From positions 1 to 39,969 of the forward strand of contig DASSKK010000022.1 in assembly GCA_035690495.1 (NCBI GenBank): 39,969 bases of DNA, written 5' to 3'. Shown one piece after another: positions 23,725 to 31,512 of the stretch. Position 1 is the stretch's first letter, and every line of letters begins with the position of its first letter. This DNA comes from DASSKK01 sp035690495. GTDB taxonomy: Bacteria > Actinomycetota > Actinomycetes > Propionibacteriales > Nocardioidaceae. The notes under the pieces were generated by a model, which saw only the letters and a program-made list of their open reading frames with translations, was not told the DNA's origin and did no database searches. The position numbers and the translations under genes are program-made.

Positions 23725-23969
23725 CAGTCGAGGTCCGTCCACACTTCGCCGGCATTGCGTGCCATCCACGCCGCGTATGCGTCCGACTCGAGGTCGGGGT
23801 CGTTGCTGGCGGCGTAGATCTGGGCGTCTCGCTCCGCGGCGCGTCGCCGAATCTCCCGCTTGATTGCACGATTGATCACGTCCGCCCGGCTGCCTTCGCC
23901 CGCCTTCGCTGCCTGGTCGACAAACGCGGCCAGCTCCTCGTCCACTCTGATCGTCATCTGCACCGACAT
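23724..23969 (-). CDS. Ribbon-helix-helix antitoxin
   Basis: 81 residues. The RHH fold is visible as QMTIRVDEELAAFVDQAAK, then GSRADVINRAIKREIRRR. The acidic C-terminal tail (SNDPDLESDAYAAWMARN) should wrap the toxin. It is coupled to the toxin gene by a 1-base stop/start overlap. A dyad directly upstream suggests autoregulation. Confidence 0.9.
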   Translation of the reverse strand: MSVQMTIRVDEELAAFVDQAAKAGEGSRADVINRAIKREIRRRAAERDAQIYAASNDPDLESDAYAAWMARNAGEVWTDLD

Positions 23970-23976
23970 ACCGATA

Positions 23977-23995
23977 TCATACCATGGCGGTATGA
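23977..23995. promoter_or_regulatory. Operator-like dyad upstream of the toxin-antitoxin operon
   Basis: TCATACC-ATGGC-GGTATGA, perfect 7-bp arms, 8 bases upstream of the antitoxin ATG. A further ATACC half-site overlaps the start (23968-23972). Spaced half-sites are typical for RHH repressors. Confidence 0.6.
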
Positions 23996-24059
23996 GCGTG
24001 GAGCAGGGAGGGATCGTCCTCGGCACCCCAAGTCCCACCAGTAGCGGATCAGAAGGGAA

Positions 24060-24074
24060 CAGGCCTCTGGCCTG
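24060..24074 (-). terminator. Short hairpin after tRNA-Arg
   Basis: CAGGCC-TCT-GGCCTG, a perfect 6-bp stem, 14 bases beyond the tRNA 3' end. Confidence 0.4.
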
Positions 24075-24087
24075 CGATGATGGCCGG

Positions 24088-24161
24088 CGCCCCCGGCAGG
24101 ACTCGAACCTGCGACCATCGGATTAGAAGTCCGACGCTCTATCCAGCTGAGCTACGAGGGC
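24088..24161 (-). tRNA. tRNA-Arg (TCT anticodon)
   Basis: The minus strand begins GCCCTCGTAGCTCAGCTGG. The acceptor is GCCCTCG/CGGGGGC (one G-U pair), the anticodon stem-loop is CGGACTTCTAATCCG, the T-arm is GGTTCGAGTCC and the discriminator is G. The integrase of the right-hand element lies on its 5' side, only 25 bases away, rather than at the usual 3' side. Confidence 0.95.
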
Positions 24162-24177
24162 AAGAGATGAAATCCCA

Positions 24178-24196
24178 GGTCAGAGGCTATCTGACC
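24178..24196 (-). terminator. Hairpin at the 3' end of the integrase gene
   Basis: GGTCAGA (24178-24184), five-base loop GGCTA, TCTGACC (24190-24196). It overlaps the integrase stop and stands between that gene and tRNA-Arg, both read on the minus strand. Confidence 0.5.
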
Positions 24197-25314
24197 CTTT
24201 CCAACTCGACCACATGACCGTTGTTGGACGCAGACTGGACGCGAGAGTGTTGCTTGTGCTCTGCATGGGCTGCATCCAAGCGCTTCGCAACGCTATCGAG
24301 GTCGTCATCGTAGAGATGACCGTACCGGTCCCACGTCATAGTCGCCGAGGCGTGACCCATCATGGTCTGAACCACTTTGATGTTTGCGCCGGAACGGATC
24401 GCCAGCGATGCCGCCGTGTGACGGAGTTCGTGTGGCACCAGGCCGTCGAGACCGACCGCATGGGTCGCCGCATTGAAGGATCGGCGGCGGAAGTTGCTGT
24501 TCCGCAGGTATCCGCCCCGGGGTGCCTGGAACACGAGCGCGGATGGGTCTCGGCCGGCGAGATGTGCGGCGAGTGCATCCCGAAGAAACCCTGTCAACGG
24601 GACCTCTCGCCGCTTGTTCGCTTTGGTGGTGCCGACCATGAGCCGTCCGCCGACATCGGCGACCGACCGTTCCACGATCAGCCTCGAACGCAGGAGGTCA
24701 CAATCGGCGACCCTGAGTTCGGCTGCCTCCCCCCACCGGAGACCGCAGTAGCCGAGCACACGCACTAACAGTCCGTAGTCGCCTGCCGCGTCGGCAAGCG
24801 CCTCAAGCTCAGCGATCGTGAGGTACCGCCGTTTGCCCTGCGGCGTGCTGGGCAGTTCGACTCCCTGTGCAGGGTTCACGGCAAGCCGTCGGGCTTTGAC
24901 CGCTGTGTCGAGCACTCCACGCAGCACGAGATATGCCTGCCGAGTGCGCGACGCCGACAAGCCGTCGGCGGTCAGTTCTCCCACCCATGCCTCAACGTCG
25001 GCGGTGGTGATGGTGGCGACCGGCACTTTTCCCCAACGAGGCAGCACGTGACCGGTGCACAGGCTCACATAACCTGCGTACGTTTTCGGCTTCTTGCTCG
25101 ACTTGACCTTGAGCCATGTGGGCGCGAGCTCACCAACCGTGGCTCGACCGGCCTTGGGGTCCACATAGGTGCCAGTCACCAGCGAGGCGGTCACCTCGTC
25201 CAGCCATCTTTGCGCCTCTACCCTGCGGTCGAACCGTGCGGAGTGTTCGTGGCCGCTGACGTCCCGGTACCGGGCGCGCCACCTGCCGTTGGCCTGTTTG
25301 GTGATGTGTGCCAT
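24187..25314 (-). CDS. Tyrosine recombinase (integrase) of the right-hand element
   Basis: 375 residues. The N-terminal AP2-like arm-binding region is GRWRARYRDVSGHEHSARFD (about 10-30). The core-binding domain is at about 60-150. The catalytic domain has R in GYCGLRWGEAAEL, K in TTKANKRREVPL, HELRHTAASLA, MMGHASATMTWDRY and the nucleophilic Tyr in that last segment. All catalytic residues are present, so it should be active. It is followed 25 bases later by the 5' end of tRNA-Arg and preceded by its excisionase. Confidence 0.95.
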   Translation of the reverse strand: MAHITKQANGRWRARYRDVSGHEHSARFDRRVEAQRWLDEVTASLVTGTYVDPKAGRATVGELAPTWLKVKSSKKPKTYAGYVSLCTGHVLPRWGKVPVATITTADVEAWVGELTADGLSASRTRQAYLVLRGVLDTAVKARRLAVNPAQGVELPSTPQGKRRYLTIAELEALADAAGDYGLLVRVLGYCGLRWGEAAELRVADCDLLRSRLIVERSVADVGGRLMVGTTKANKRREVPLTGFLRDALAAHLAGRDPSALVFQAPRGGYLRNSNFRRRSFNAATHAVGLDGLVPHELRHTAASLAIRSGANIKVVQTMMGHASATMTWDRYGHLYDDDLDSVAKRLDAAHAEHKQHSRVQSASNNGHVVELERVR

Positions 25315-25323
25315 GGCAGCAGG

Positions 25324-25509
25324 CTATGCCGGCGCACGGTCGCTGTTGGCGTCCAACCATGATTCAACGTCGCCGGGTCGGAATCTGAGATGTCGGCCGA
25401 CTCGGATCGCGCGGGGGCCAGTGCCGAGGTACTTCCACTGGTAAATGGTGGCCACCGGGACTCCGAGGTAATCGGCTACGTTCTGTGTGGTAAGCAGTTT
25501 GCCCTTCAC
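25324..25509 (-). CDS. Excisionase (AlpA-like winged HTH)
   Basis: 61 residues from GTG 25509: LLTTQNVADYLGVPVATIYQ, then GTGPRAIRVGRHLRFRPGDV and a final WLDAN. This is the standard directionality-factor fold. GTG 25524 would add five residues and overlap the stop of the membrane microprotein (GTGA), which would couple the two; I cannot decide between them. It ends 9 bases before the integrase start, so xis and int are cotranscribed. Confidence 0.85.
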   Translation of the reverse strand: MKGKLLTTQNVADYLGVPVATIYQWKYLGTGPRAIRVGRHLRFRPGDVESWLDANSDRAPA

Positions 25510-25520
25510 CGGTCGCGGCC

Positions 25521-25613
25521 TCACAGGATGCCGATATTCGCGGCGGCGATAATGGCGACCACAGCACCGACGGCGATGAAGAGCAATGGAATGATGAGCA
25601 TGTACCTGGGCAC
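25521..25613 (-). CDS. Single-pass membrane microprotein (30 aa)
   Basis: GTG 25613 is preceded by a strong ribosome-binding site (AGAGGAGGGG, complement of about 25621-25630). The peptide is VPRYMLIIPLLFIAVGAVVA followed by IIAAANIGIL: two basic-flank residues, then about 22 hydrophobic ones, a clear transmembrane helix. Its stop overlaps a possible excisionase start. Position inside the xis-int operon suggests a role in control or maintenance of the element; it could also be a leader peptide that only couples translation. It is too short for normal gene finders. Confidence 0.55.
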   Translation of the reverse strand: MPRYMLIIPLLFIAVGAVVAIIAAANIGIL

Positions 25614-25856
25614 GTTGGCCCCTCCTCTGGGTAGCTGAAACCAATGCGGCCGGTGTGCCGCATAGAAGGGAATCGCCAGGTTTCAGCCTTTCGTCGTGGT
25701 GCTGTCAGCTGTCGGTCAGGGCGGCGATACGTACGCCAAGGCAGGTTTCACGGTGCTTGTGACTTCGCATGTGCGCCAGAACTGGCAGCAGTAGCCGCAG
25801 CTCACGCGCCATCGGAGGGGCGTCTCAGGGGGCGCGTGCGCTTCCGACCCGAAACG

Positions 25857-25985
25857 TCATTCGGACCAGCGGCCCAGTACCGCCACCGTTGCAGCGCTAG
25901 GCGGGACATCGAGGTAGCGGGCACCCTCCAGCTTGCTGAGTGGCGGTTCCTGGGCGGCCCATACCGTTTGCTTTGATGGCAACAT
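25857..25985 (-). CDS. Possible small protein (42 aa)
   Basis: From ATG 25985: MLPSKQTVWAAQEPPLSKLE and so on, ending AVLGRWSE. Normal composition, on the same strand as its neighbours, but with only a weak ribosome-binding site. No family recognised. The remaining gap (25614-25856) shows nothing else. Confidence 0.3.
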   Translation of the reverse strand: MLPSKQTVWAAQEPPLSKLEGARYLDVPPSAATVAVLGRWSE

Positions 25986-26025
25986 CGAGTTGCCGTTTGG
26001 CTCGATCGCGTTGTCACGACCCTTC

Positions 26026-26454
26026 TCATGACGGCAGTGCAGACAAGTACGACGCCAACGAACGGCGCCTCGACTTCTCAGCCTCGATCACTGCCAACTC
26101 AGCATCGACTCTGGCCACTGTGTTGACGTTGTCGTCAATCATCGAACCCAGGTCGTCCTTGTCGCAGTCACGAAGCAACTTGCAGCGCCCGCCTCCAACG
26201 TGGAAGCGGGTCTCCAGCAACTTCATCGAGCCCTGATTGCGGTCCTGCTCCTGCTTGAGAGCCTCGAGGAGTATGGCGGCCAGGACGTGCCTCTCCTCTG
26301 TGAGCGACTGCTCGCGACTCGCATCGGACATCATTCGCAGTGCTGACCTCGCTGCTTCTCCGAGACTGCTGAACGAGCCGGTTCGGACGACCCGTCCGGC
26401 GGCGGTGCGGAAGTCAGCAAGTGCTTCATTGCGAGGGCTTCCCATTGGGGACAT
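26026..26454 (-). CDS. Hypothetical helical protein
   Basis: 142 residues from ATG 26454. The sequence is largely helical and charged (TEERHVLAAILLEALKQEQD, later ARVDAELAVIEAEKSRRRSL), with two cysteines (CKLLRDC) in the middle. No known domain is recognised. It is the second gene of a leftward series toward int and may belong to the regulation or replication of the element, but nothing shows this directly. Confidence 0.6.
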   Translation of the reverse strand: MSPMGSPRNEALADFRTAAGRVVRTGSFSSLGEAARSALRMMSDASREQSLTEERHVLAAILLEALKQEQDRNQGSMKLLETRFHVGGGRCKLLRDCDKDDLGSMIDDNVNTVARVDAELAVIEAEKSRRRSLASYLSALPS

Positions 26455-26586
26455 TGTTTTGTGCTCACTTTCTGTTGGTGTTGGGTTCGCTCACCCGATC
26501 GCCACCAAGTTCTACCGGCGGCCTCCGCCAAAGGGGGGTGGGTCGAAGGCCGTTTGTTGCTCAGTTTTGGTGTCTGACGGCGCCGA

Positions 26587-26838
26587 TCACGCCTGGACGT
26601 AGAACTCGTGGAGGCGGTCACCTTGATGAAGTCGCTCTTCGAAACGGACCCTCAATCGCCTTATTTCTTGGGCCGTTCGCAGGGCCGAGATGGACAGGCT
26701 GCGCAGTGCCGGATGGTAGAACTTCAGTGTCCTGAACGCCACGGCGTAGTTCGTGAACCATGGACCCCCCATCACGCCGTGCGGCGAATCGTCGGAAACC
26801 CGAGCAACCTCTCGGACCGCGCGGAGGCGGCTGACCAA
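26587..26838 (-). CDS. Hypothetical protein
   Basis: 83 residues, start GTG 26838 or slightly downstream. Aromatic-rich centre (GGPWFTNYAVAFRTLKFYHP) followed by a basic helix (EIRRLRVRFEERL). No family recognised. Composition is protein-like, and the gene lies on the same strand as the next one at 26026-26454. Confidence 0.5.
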   Translation of the reverse strand: MVSRLRAVREVARVSDDSPHGVMGGPWFTNYAVAFRTLKFYHPALRSLSISALRTAQEIRRLRVRFEERLHQGDRLHEFYVQA

Positions 26839-26933
26839 GCCGCATTCCGAGCCTGCATCGGCGTAGGGCTGAATCGGGGTTGGAACGCCCCCATGCCTTC
26901 TCGGTCGGTATCGGTCAATGATCGACAGCTGCC

Positions 26934-26946
26934 CGTGTCTGACACG
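26934..26946. promoter_or_regulatory. Palindrome upstream of the rep gene
   Basis: CGTGTC-T-GACACG, perfect 6-bp arms, inside a gene-free stretch 26839-27093. It may be an operator of the rep promoter or part of a replication origin. Confidence 0.4.
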
Positions 26947-26969
26947 TGCGGGTATTCAGCGGAAAACCT

Positions 26970-26998
26970 TTGGTTAGGCCACAAATAGACCTTAGGTA
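26970..26998 (+). promoter_or_regulatory. Predicted promoter of rep
   Basis: TTGGTT (26970-26975), 17-base spacer, TAGGTA (26993-26998). It lies about 95 bases before the rep start and 24 bases after the palindrome. Confidence 0.45.
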
Positions 26999-27093
26999 CG
27001 GCTGCAGCGCACCGTCGGCTCCCGACACAGCCAGAGCCGCCGCGGCTATCCGGACAAGATCAACCGCGACGGCTCCCGATGAACGGAGCCAGC

Positions 27094-27849
27094 ATGTCTA
27101 CCGGCGTTCTTAACGTCAACGCAACCCACCAGCCCAACGCGACGTACTCGTGGCCCAAGATGGCGGAGAAGCACGGAACCGAAAGGCCGGCTGAAACCTA
27201 TGAAGTCTCCGGGGACGAGCGTCCCGGCCTGGACACTGTTCTTGATCTAGGTGCGACGGTTCGTGGACAAACTCCATACCGGTGTCCACGCAGGGTTGGT
27301 GAGCGGTTGATTCGCTCCACCGGCGAGTTGAAACCGCAAATGTGCGGTGCGAACGGATGTACGCCGTGCGCGCGGCACAAGGCGGGGCGGACGGCGGAGG
27401 CCATCAGGCTGTCGCAGCCGACACACATGCTGACGTTCACCTTGGTGGGTTCGGCGTTCTCGGCGATCAATGCTGTGTGGACCAAGGTGCGTCAGAATCT
27501 GCGGCGTCTCTTCCGGTTTGAGGCCGCGTACGTGGTCGAGTGCAACCGAGGAGGCGCGCCTGGGCATGACCATCACCTTCACGCCCTTGCCCATGGGACG
27601 GTTCCTCATCCCGAACTCCTGTCTGAGAAGGCCCAGGCCGCCGGTTGGGGCATGGGTGTTGATGTGACTCCTGTCCGCGATGTCGATGGATTCGCTCGGT
27701 ACCTGCTGAAGCAGGTTCGAGAAGAGACGTTGGAACATCATCTGGAGATGAACGGCAGGCAGCTGATTCACACGACTAGGGGCTTCTGGCGCCTCGGTGG
27801 CAGACGGGTGTCCGGCGGCATGGATGCGCTGCTCAGGACCGCGCGATAG
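27094..27849 (+). CDS. HUH-type replication initiator / rolling-circle Rep-like protein
   Basis: 251 residues from ATG 27094, which has GGAG at correct spacing; ATG 27079 is an alternative. A cysteine cluster CGANGCTPC lies at about 84-92. THMLTFTLVG resembles motif 1. GHDHHLHALAHG (about 157-168) gives the His-hydrophobic-His metal site. GFARYLLKQV (Y203, K206) gives a Tyr-x2-Lys motif 3. Together these fit single-strand nicking initiators. In actinomycete integrative elements such a protein drives replication of the excised circle. The overall family is distant, so relaxase is a weaker alternative. Confidence 0.7.
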   Translation: MSTGVLNVNATHQPNATYSWPKMAEKHGTERPAETYEVSGDERPGLDTVLDLGATVRGQTPYRCPRRVGERLIRSTGELKPQMCGANGCTPCARHKAGRTAEAIRLSQPTHMLTFTLVGSAFSAINAVWTKVRQNLRRLFRFEAAYVVECNRGGAPGHDHHLHALAHGTVPHPELLSEKAQAAGWGMGVDVTPVRDVDGFARYLLKQVREETLEHHLEMNGRQLIHTTRGFWRLGGRRVSGGMDALLRTAR

Positions 27850-28031
27850 CCCCTGTGGATATCGCCCGACCGTGGCAGCAAGGCGATGCGTACGTGGCCG
27901 CCGCCGTTCGGCTTTCCGCGTGAACCGGATGGAAGCCACCTTGTGCGCAAGGTTCCGTACCCCGCGACACAAGGGATTACTTCTTGGGACGGTCCGACCA
28001 CTGTTGAGAACAAGTTGTCGGAGCGTTCAGG

Positions 28032-28610
28032 ATGACCCGAAGATTCCCGCTTGAAGATCGCCTTGCCGCGCGTTCGCACTCCGACCCAGAGACCGGTTGT
28101 CTGCTCTGGGAAGGTGTCCCGTCGCGGGGGTACGGGCACATGTGCGTGGACGGCCGAACGGTCAAGGTGCACCGGGTGGCTTGGGAACTCGCGAATGGCC
28201 GATCCATTCCCGATCACATGATCGTCATGCACTCCTGTGATACCCCACTTTGCATCGAGCCGACACATCTCTCCATCGGCACTCAAGCGGACAACATGCA
28301 CGACCGGGATCGGAAGGGTCGCCATGGCCGGGTGAGTGTTCCGCGCAAACTCGACGAAGCGACGGTCGCCGTCATCAAGGCCCGTATCGACGCCGGCGAG
28401 TCGCAGCTGAGCCTCGCCAAGAGGTACGGAATCACCCAGCCAATGGTGTCGCACATCTCAACCGGGCGGCGGTGGGCCAACGTGGAGCCCGACATGCTCG
28501 CTGAAGCCCGCGCTAGGGTCACCCATCGCGGCGCCGACATGGCTGAACGTCGGGCAACCCTTGCTCGGCGCCAAGTCTCCGACACCGACCAGGAACGTGC
28601 CGGGGCGTGA
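28032..28610 (+). CDS. HNH endonuclease with C-terminal HTH
   Basis: 192 residues. The HNH_3 core is visible as KVHRVAWELANGRSIPDHM, then VMHSCDTPLCIEPTHLSIGT and NMHDRDRKGR. The C-terminal half contains LSLAKRYGITQPMVSHISTG, a helix-turn-helix typical of homing-type endonucleases. Such genes are often selfish passengers in mobile DNA and target a site near their own insertion; a role in element biology is not required. The 182-base gap upstream holds nothing recognisable. Confidence 0.85.
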   Translation: MTRRFPLEDRLAARSHSDPETGCLLWEGVPSRGYGHMCVDGRTVKVHRVAWELANGRSIPDHMIVMHSCDTPLCIEPTHLSIGTQADNMHDRDRKGRHGRVSVPRKLDEATVAVIKARIDAGESQLSLAKRYGITQPMVSHISTGRRWANVEPDMLAEARARVTHRGADMAERRATLARRQVSDTDQERAGA

Positions 28611-28742
28611 GAGAGTGAACCGGACATGACCAGCGCAGTCACAGACGGAGAAGCGTCACAATCTTCGTCATTCCACCATTGCTACGGTTCTGGGGAACGT
28701 TTCTGGGTCTTCGATGCTCACGCGCGTAGGCGATGATTCCGG

Positions 28743-28979
28743 ATGACGAACGAACCGTCGAAGCCCCCAGCGGCGGCCAGCTCCGGCGAGCCCGATGGGC
28801 TGAGTACTCAAGACCTTGCGACCGTGGCGGCCCAGCTGCGAGACCTCCTGGTGGCCATTGAGTCGGGCGAACTGACGGCGGGGGCGGGCATGGCTCAGCG
28901 ACTTGAGGGTGCGCTGATTGCTCTCCGAGCGCTCATGCCCGACAGGAGAACGTCCGATGGGGTTGGGGACGACGACTAG
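28743..28979 (+). CDS. Hypothetical small acidic protein
   Basis: 78 residues. A disordered start (SKPPAAASSGEPDG) is followed by a helical segment (TVAAQLRDLLVAIESGELTA) and an acidic end (DGVGDDD). No family recognised. Its stop overlaps that of the convergent metallopeptidase gene by four bases. Confidence 0.55.
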   Translation: MTNEPSKPPAAASSGEPDGLSTQDLATVAAQLRDLLVAIESGELTAGAGMAQRLEGALIALRALMPDRRTSDGVGDDD

Positions 28980-29920
28980 GCGTCTGTGGGCGTGGGCATG
29001 TCGGGCAATCTGGGCTTCAGCCAGCCTTCTGACATTTCTATGACCCTTCCGGCGGCTGCGGCTATCCGCTCAAGACTCACACCGTCGGGTACTTGCGGCT
29101 GGGTGCCGAGGTACTGCTCTAGGTGTGGCGGCACTCGGGCCGAGTCGTCGAGGCGGAGGCAGGCGATGTAGGCGGCGGACTCGGCTTCGAACTCGGTGAC
29201 GGGTTCGGGTACGGCGAGTCGATGGGGCCACCAGTCGGGCTTCCGACTGCCGAGGTGACCGCAGAACAGGTGCGCCAGCTCATGGGCGATCGTGGCATAC
29301 GTCTCGGTCGCCGGCAGTGCTCGGTTGATCTCCACTTCGAAGCGGACGGGTACTTCGACGGACTCAGGGGGCCGCCGTTTGACCGCAACGTGCTGGACTG
29401 GCCCGAGAGCAGTACGTCGAATGCAGCCCGCCGACTGAGACCCCGCATCTACAAGAGACACTCGCACGCCGTCGGCCTTGGCGTTCTCGACCAGCCAGCC
29501 GAGGGCGGGCTCTAAGGACTGCATCGGCGGCATCGCGAAGGGTTTGACGATTCCATCGGGAAGGTTGGGGGCGTCGGAGTCCGGTTCGGTCTGCGCCACG
29601 TCGAACACCAGCATGATCGGCCCGAAGGGCTGCATGAGCACGATGGGCCGCGCCCCTGGCACGATGCGACGCCCGTACTTCGACCGCCAGCGACTCGCCG
29701 GCGCCACGAAGGCACCGCCGCCGATCTGTAGGTGCACCAGCAGCGCGTTGAATGGGGAGTAGTGACGGAACCGGCCCATGAATGCGAGCAAGTCGCGGTA
29801 CTGCTTGCTGCCGCGATAGCGCAGCGCGTCTGCTACGAGGTCGTCGATGGACTGGCGCGCGTTCTCGGCAACCACCGTCGGGCGATGGTGACTGGTCGTG
29901 GAGTCGCGGTCAGGTGGCAT
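28976..29920 (-). CDS. ImmA/IrrE-type metallopeptidase with ArdC-like N-terminal region
   Basis: 314 residues. The zincin motif is ATIAHELAHLFCGHLG (HExxH), with the third ligand probably Glu in VTEFEAESAAYIAC. The N-terminal ~100 residues, with FMGRFRHYSPFNALLVHLQI and RPIVLMQPFGPIMLVFDVAQ, have the layout seen in ArdC/ImmA-like mobile-element proteins. In integrative elements ImmA-type proteases cleave repressors to trigger excision; ArdC-like proteins protect entering DNA. Which of the two applies is unclear. The XRE protein at 35709 is a conceivable target but is far away. Confidence 0.82.
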   Translation of the reverse strand: MPPDRDSTTSHHRPTVVAENARQSIDDLVADALRYRGSKQYRDLLAFMGRFRHYSPFNALLVHLQIGGGAFVAPASRWRSKYGRRIVPGARPIVLMQPFGPIMLVFDVAQTEPDSDAPNLPDGIVKPFAMPPMQSLEPALGWLVENAKADGVRVSLVDAGSQSAGCIRRTALGPVQHVAVKRRPPESVEVPVRFEVEINRALPATETYATIAHELAHLFCGHLGSRKPDWWPHRLAVPEPVTEFEAESAAYIACLRLDDSARVPPHLEQYLGTQPQVPDGVSLERIAAAAGRVIEMSEGWLKPRLPDMPTPTDA

Positions 29921-30103
29921 GGCCCGACATTAGGCTCCCGCGCCGACATCGACAGCTTGGCTGTCAAGGGGGCTTGCAGGTAGCAGGCGCGGGAAGCCCG
30001 TTGCCTAGACGTTTGGGGTGGCACGGCTTTAGAGTCGTTAACCTTGCATATGCGATCCATTGCGATCAGGGGCGGAGACTGATGCTTTAGAGCGGAGGCA
30101 GCC

Positions 30104-30646
30104 ATGCGAGTTAGCGGTGTCGGGCGGCGGAGTGTGAGCGTAACGGCGGTTATAGCCATACCGCTGCTTGCTCTGACTTGGTACGGCGTCGCCGCCAGCG
30201 GAAGTTCAGGCCCCGACGTCCAGGATGCGTTGCCAGCGGCCGTGGTGAAGGCGCTCCATCGTGACGGGGTAATCGTCAAGCCGGCGGACCAAGCCAGCGA
30301 CGCGGCTAAGCAAGCTTTCAAGGGTTCGCTTACCGCGACCGAGGCGATCTCATTGGCGCGGGGCAGTCTGCCGATGCCAACGCATGATGCGGCAACACCT
30401 ACGGTTGCGAGAGTCGTGGTCACTGTGCCTGGGTTTGGGGACCGTGACCCTCACGCATCGGCACCGCCGAGTGATGCTGTCGATCATCACATCATTAAGC
30501 GACCGCTTCTCGCTATCGCCTTCCCTGACGCTTCCATACCCATAATGGGTCCAATGGACTACGACGGCCCGGCAACCTATAAGGCGACGCTGGTGGAGTT
30601 CCTTACCCCCGGTAACGGGCATTTCGTCTACGCCACTACGGTGTAG
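30104..30646 (+). CDS. Secreted or membrane-anchored hypothetical protein
   Basis: 180 residues. Arg-rich start, then a hydrophobic stretch (VTAVIAIPLLALTWYGVAAS, about 13-32), which is a signal peptide or N-terminal anchor. The rest is an unrecognised extracytoplasmic domain with KGSLTATEAISLARG and HHIIKRPLLAIAFPDAS. GGAGG lies 6 bases before ATG 30104. GC content is visibly lower than in the backbone, in keeping with acquired DNA. The gaps on both sides (29921-30103, 30647-30858) show no gene. Confidence 0.7.
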   Translation: MRVSGVGRRSVSVTAVIAIPLLALTWYGVAASGSSGPDVQDALPAAVVKALHRDGVIVKPADQASDAAKQAFKGSLTATEAISLARGSLPMPTHDAATPTVARVVVTVPGFGDRDPHASAPPSDAVDHHIIKRPLLAIAFPDASIPIMGPMDYDGPATYKATLVEFLTPGNGHFVYATTV

Positions 30647-30858
30647 CGCTGCATTGAACCAGGTCTGTTTGTGTCGCCGCCGGCGGACTCGGGAACTTGG
30701 CTAGCGCGGGGGTCTGGGGGAGGTTTTTGGGGCTTCGCCCATTCGCGCGCGTACGTGGGGAACTTCTTATGCCGACGCTGCCATATTGACGGCAACGGAA
30801 ACTGGGCTGCGCACCGGTGGGCACCGATGGCGTCATGCCATTACGATGCGGGCTGATC

Positions 30859-31323
30859 TCAGGTCAGCAGGCCGGTCAGCGCATCGCGGAAGTCGGCGGC
30901 CTGCCGGTGGGCGAACCGGAACTCGATGGTGTTGCCGGAGGCGTAGACGATGACCTTGGTGCGCAGCGGGCCGTCCTTCTCGGTGGCAACCGACGACACC
31001 CGAGAGATCGGCGTCACCTCGACCTCCTGCCCGGCGGATGAGAGGCTGCTGAACTTGCGGGCCTTGCGTCGTTCGACCCGGTTAGGAAACAGCGCGACGA
31101 CGGCGTTGCGGCCCTCCTCGTGCGACTCCCCGACGAACAACGCCCCAGCGGTGTCGAGGCCCGCGAGTTGTGCCATCGTCTGTGCGCGGTCGGCGTCGAT
31201 CTGCGCGTTCTTCTCCTTGAAGCGCGCCGTGTTGGCGGCGCGGGCTTCGAGGCGCTCGGTCTTCGCTGCGTTGCGCTCCTCGCGGTTGCCGAACAGCTCT
31301 CTGCGGAATCGTGACTTGGGCAT
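30859..31323 (-). CDS. PH-like domain protein with basic coiled N-terminus
   Basis: 154 residues from ATG 31323 (MPKSRFRREL). Residues about 8-55 are a highly charged helix (REERNAAKTERLEARAANTA). The C-terminal half, GRNAVVALFPNRVERRKARK, then VEVTPISRVSSVATEKDG, TKVIVYASGNTIEFRFAHRQ and a final helix, has the strand pattern of bacterial PH (YokE-type) domains. The function of such proteins is generally unknown. Confidence 0.7.
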   Translation of the reverse strand: MPKSRFRRELFGNREERNAAKTERLEARAANTARFKEKNAQIDADRAQTMAQLAGLDTAGALFVGESHEEGRNAVVALFPNRVERRKARKFSSLSSAGQEVEVTPISRVSSVATEKDGPLRTKVIVYASGNTIEFRFAHRQAADFRDALTGLLT

Positions 31324-31477
31324 GCCTTGCAGTATGCGCTGACCAACCACCCAGTCAAGGGCTCAAGAGTGCGGCTTATCGGTTTGGTTTCGCACAGGTC
31401 GATCTGGCATCGCGGCATTGCCCGTCGGTCGATGGCGGTAACACAGGTCCTGGGAGCAGGTGCTTCAATGGCGTTGT

Positions 31478-31503
31478 ATACATCAAACGACCGTTTGGTG
31501 TAT
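31478..31503. promoter_or_regulatory. 26-bp near-perfect dyad before the serine recombinase: operator or crossover site
   Basis: ATACATCAAACG-AC-CGTTTGGTGTAT: 12-bp arms with one mismatch and a 2-base centre. It ends 9 bases before ATG 31513. Length and the 2-base centre match a serine recombinase crossover subsite; autorepression is the other reading. Confidence 0.65.
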
Positions 31504-31512
31504 GGTGGAGTC

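Noticed and set aside
28032..28610. HNH protein considered as a defence nuclease
   Set aside because: The HNH_3 core plus C-terminal HTH fits selfish homing-type endonucleases, and there is no linked sensor or partner gene.
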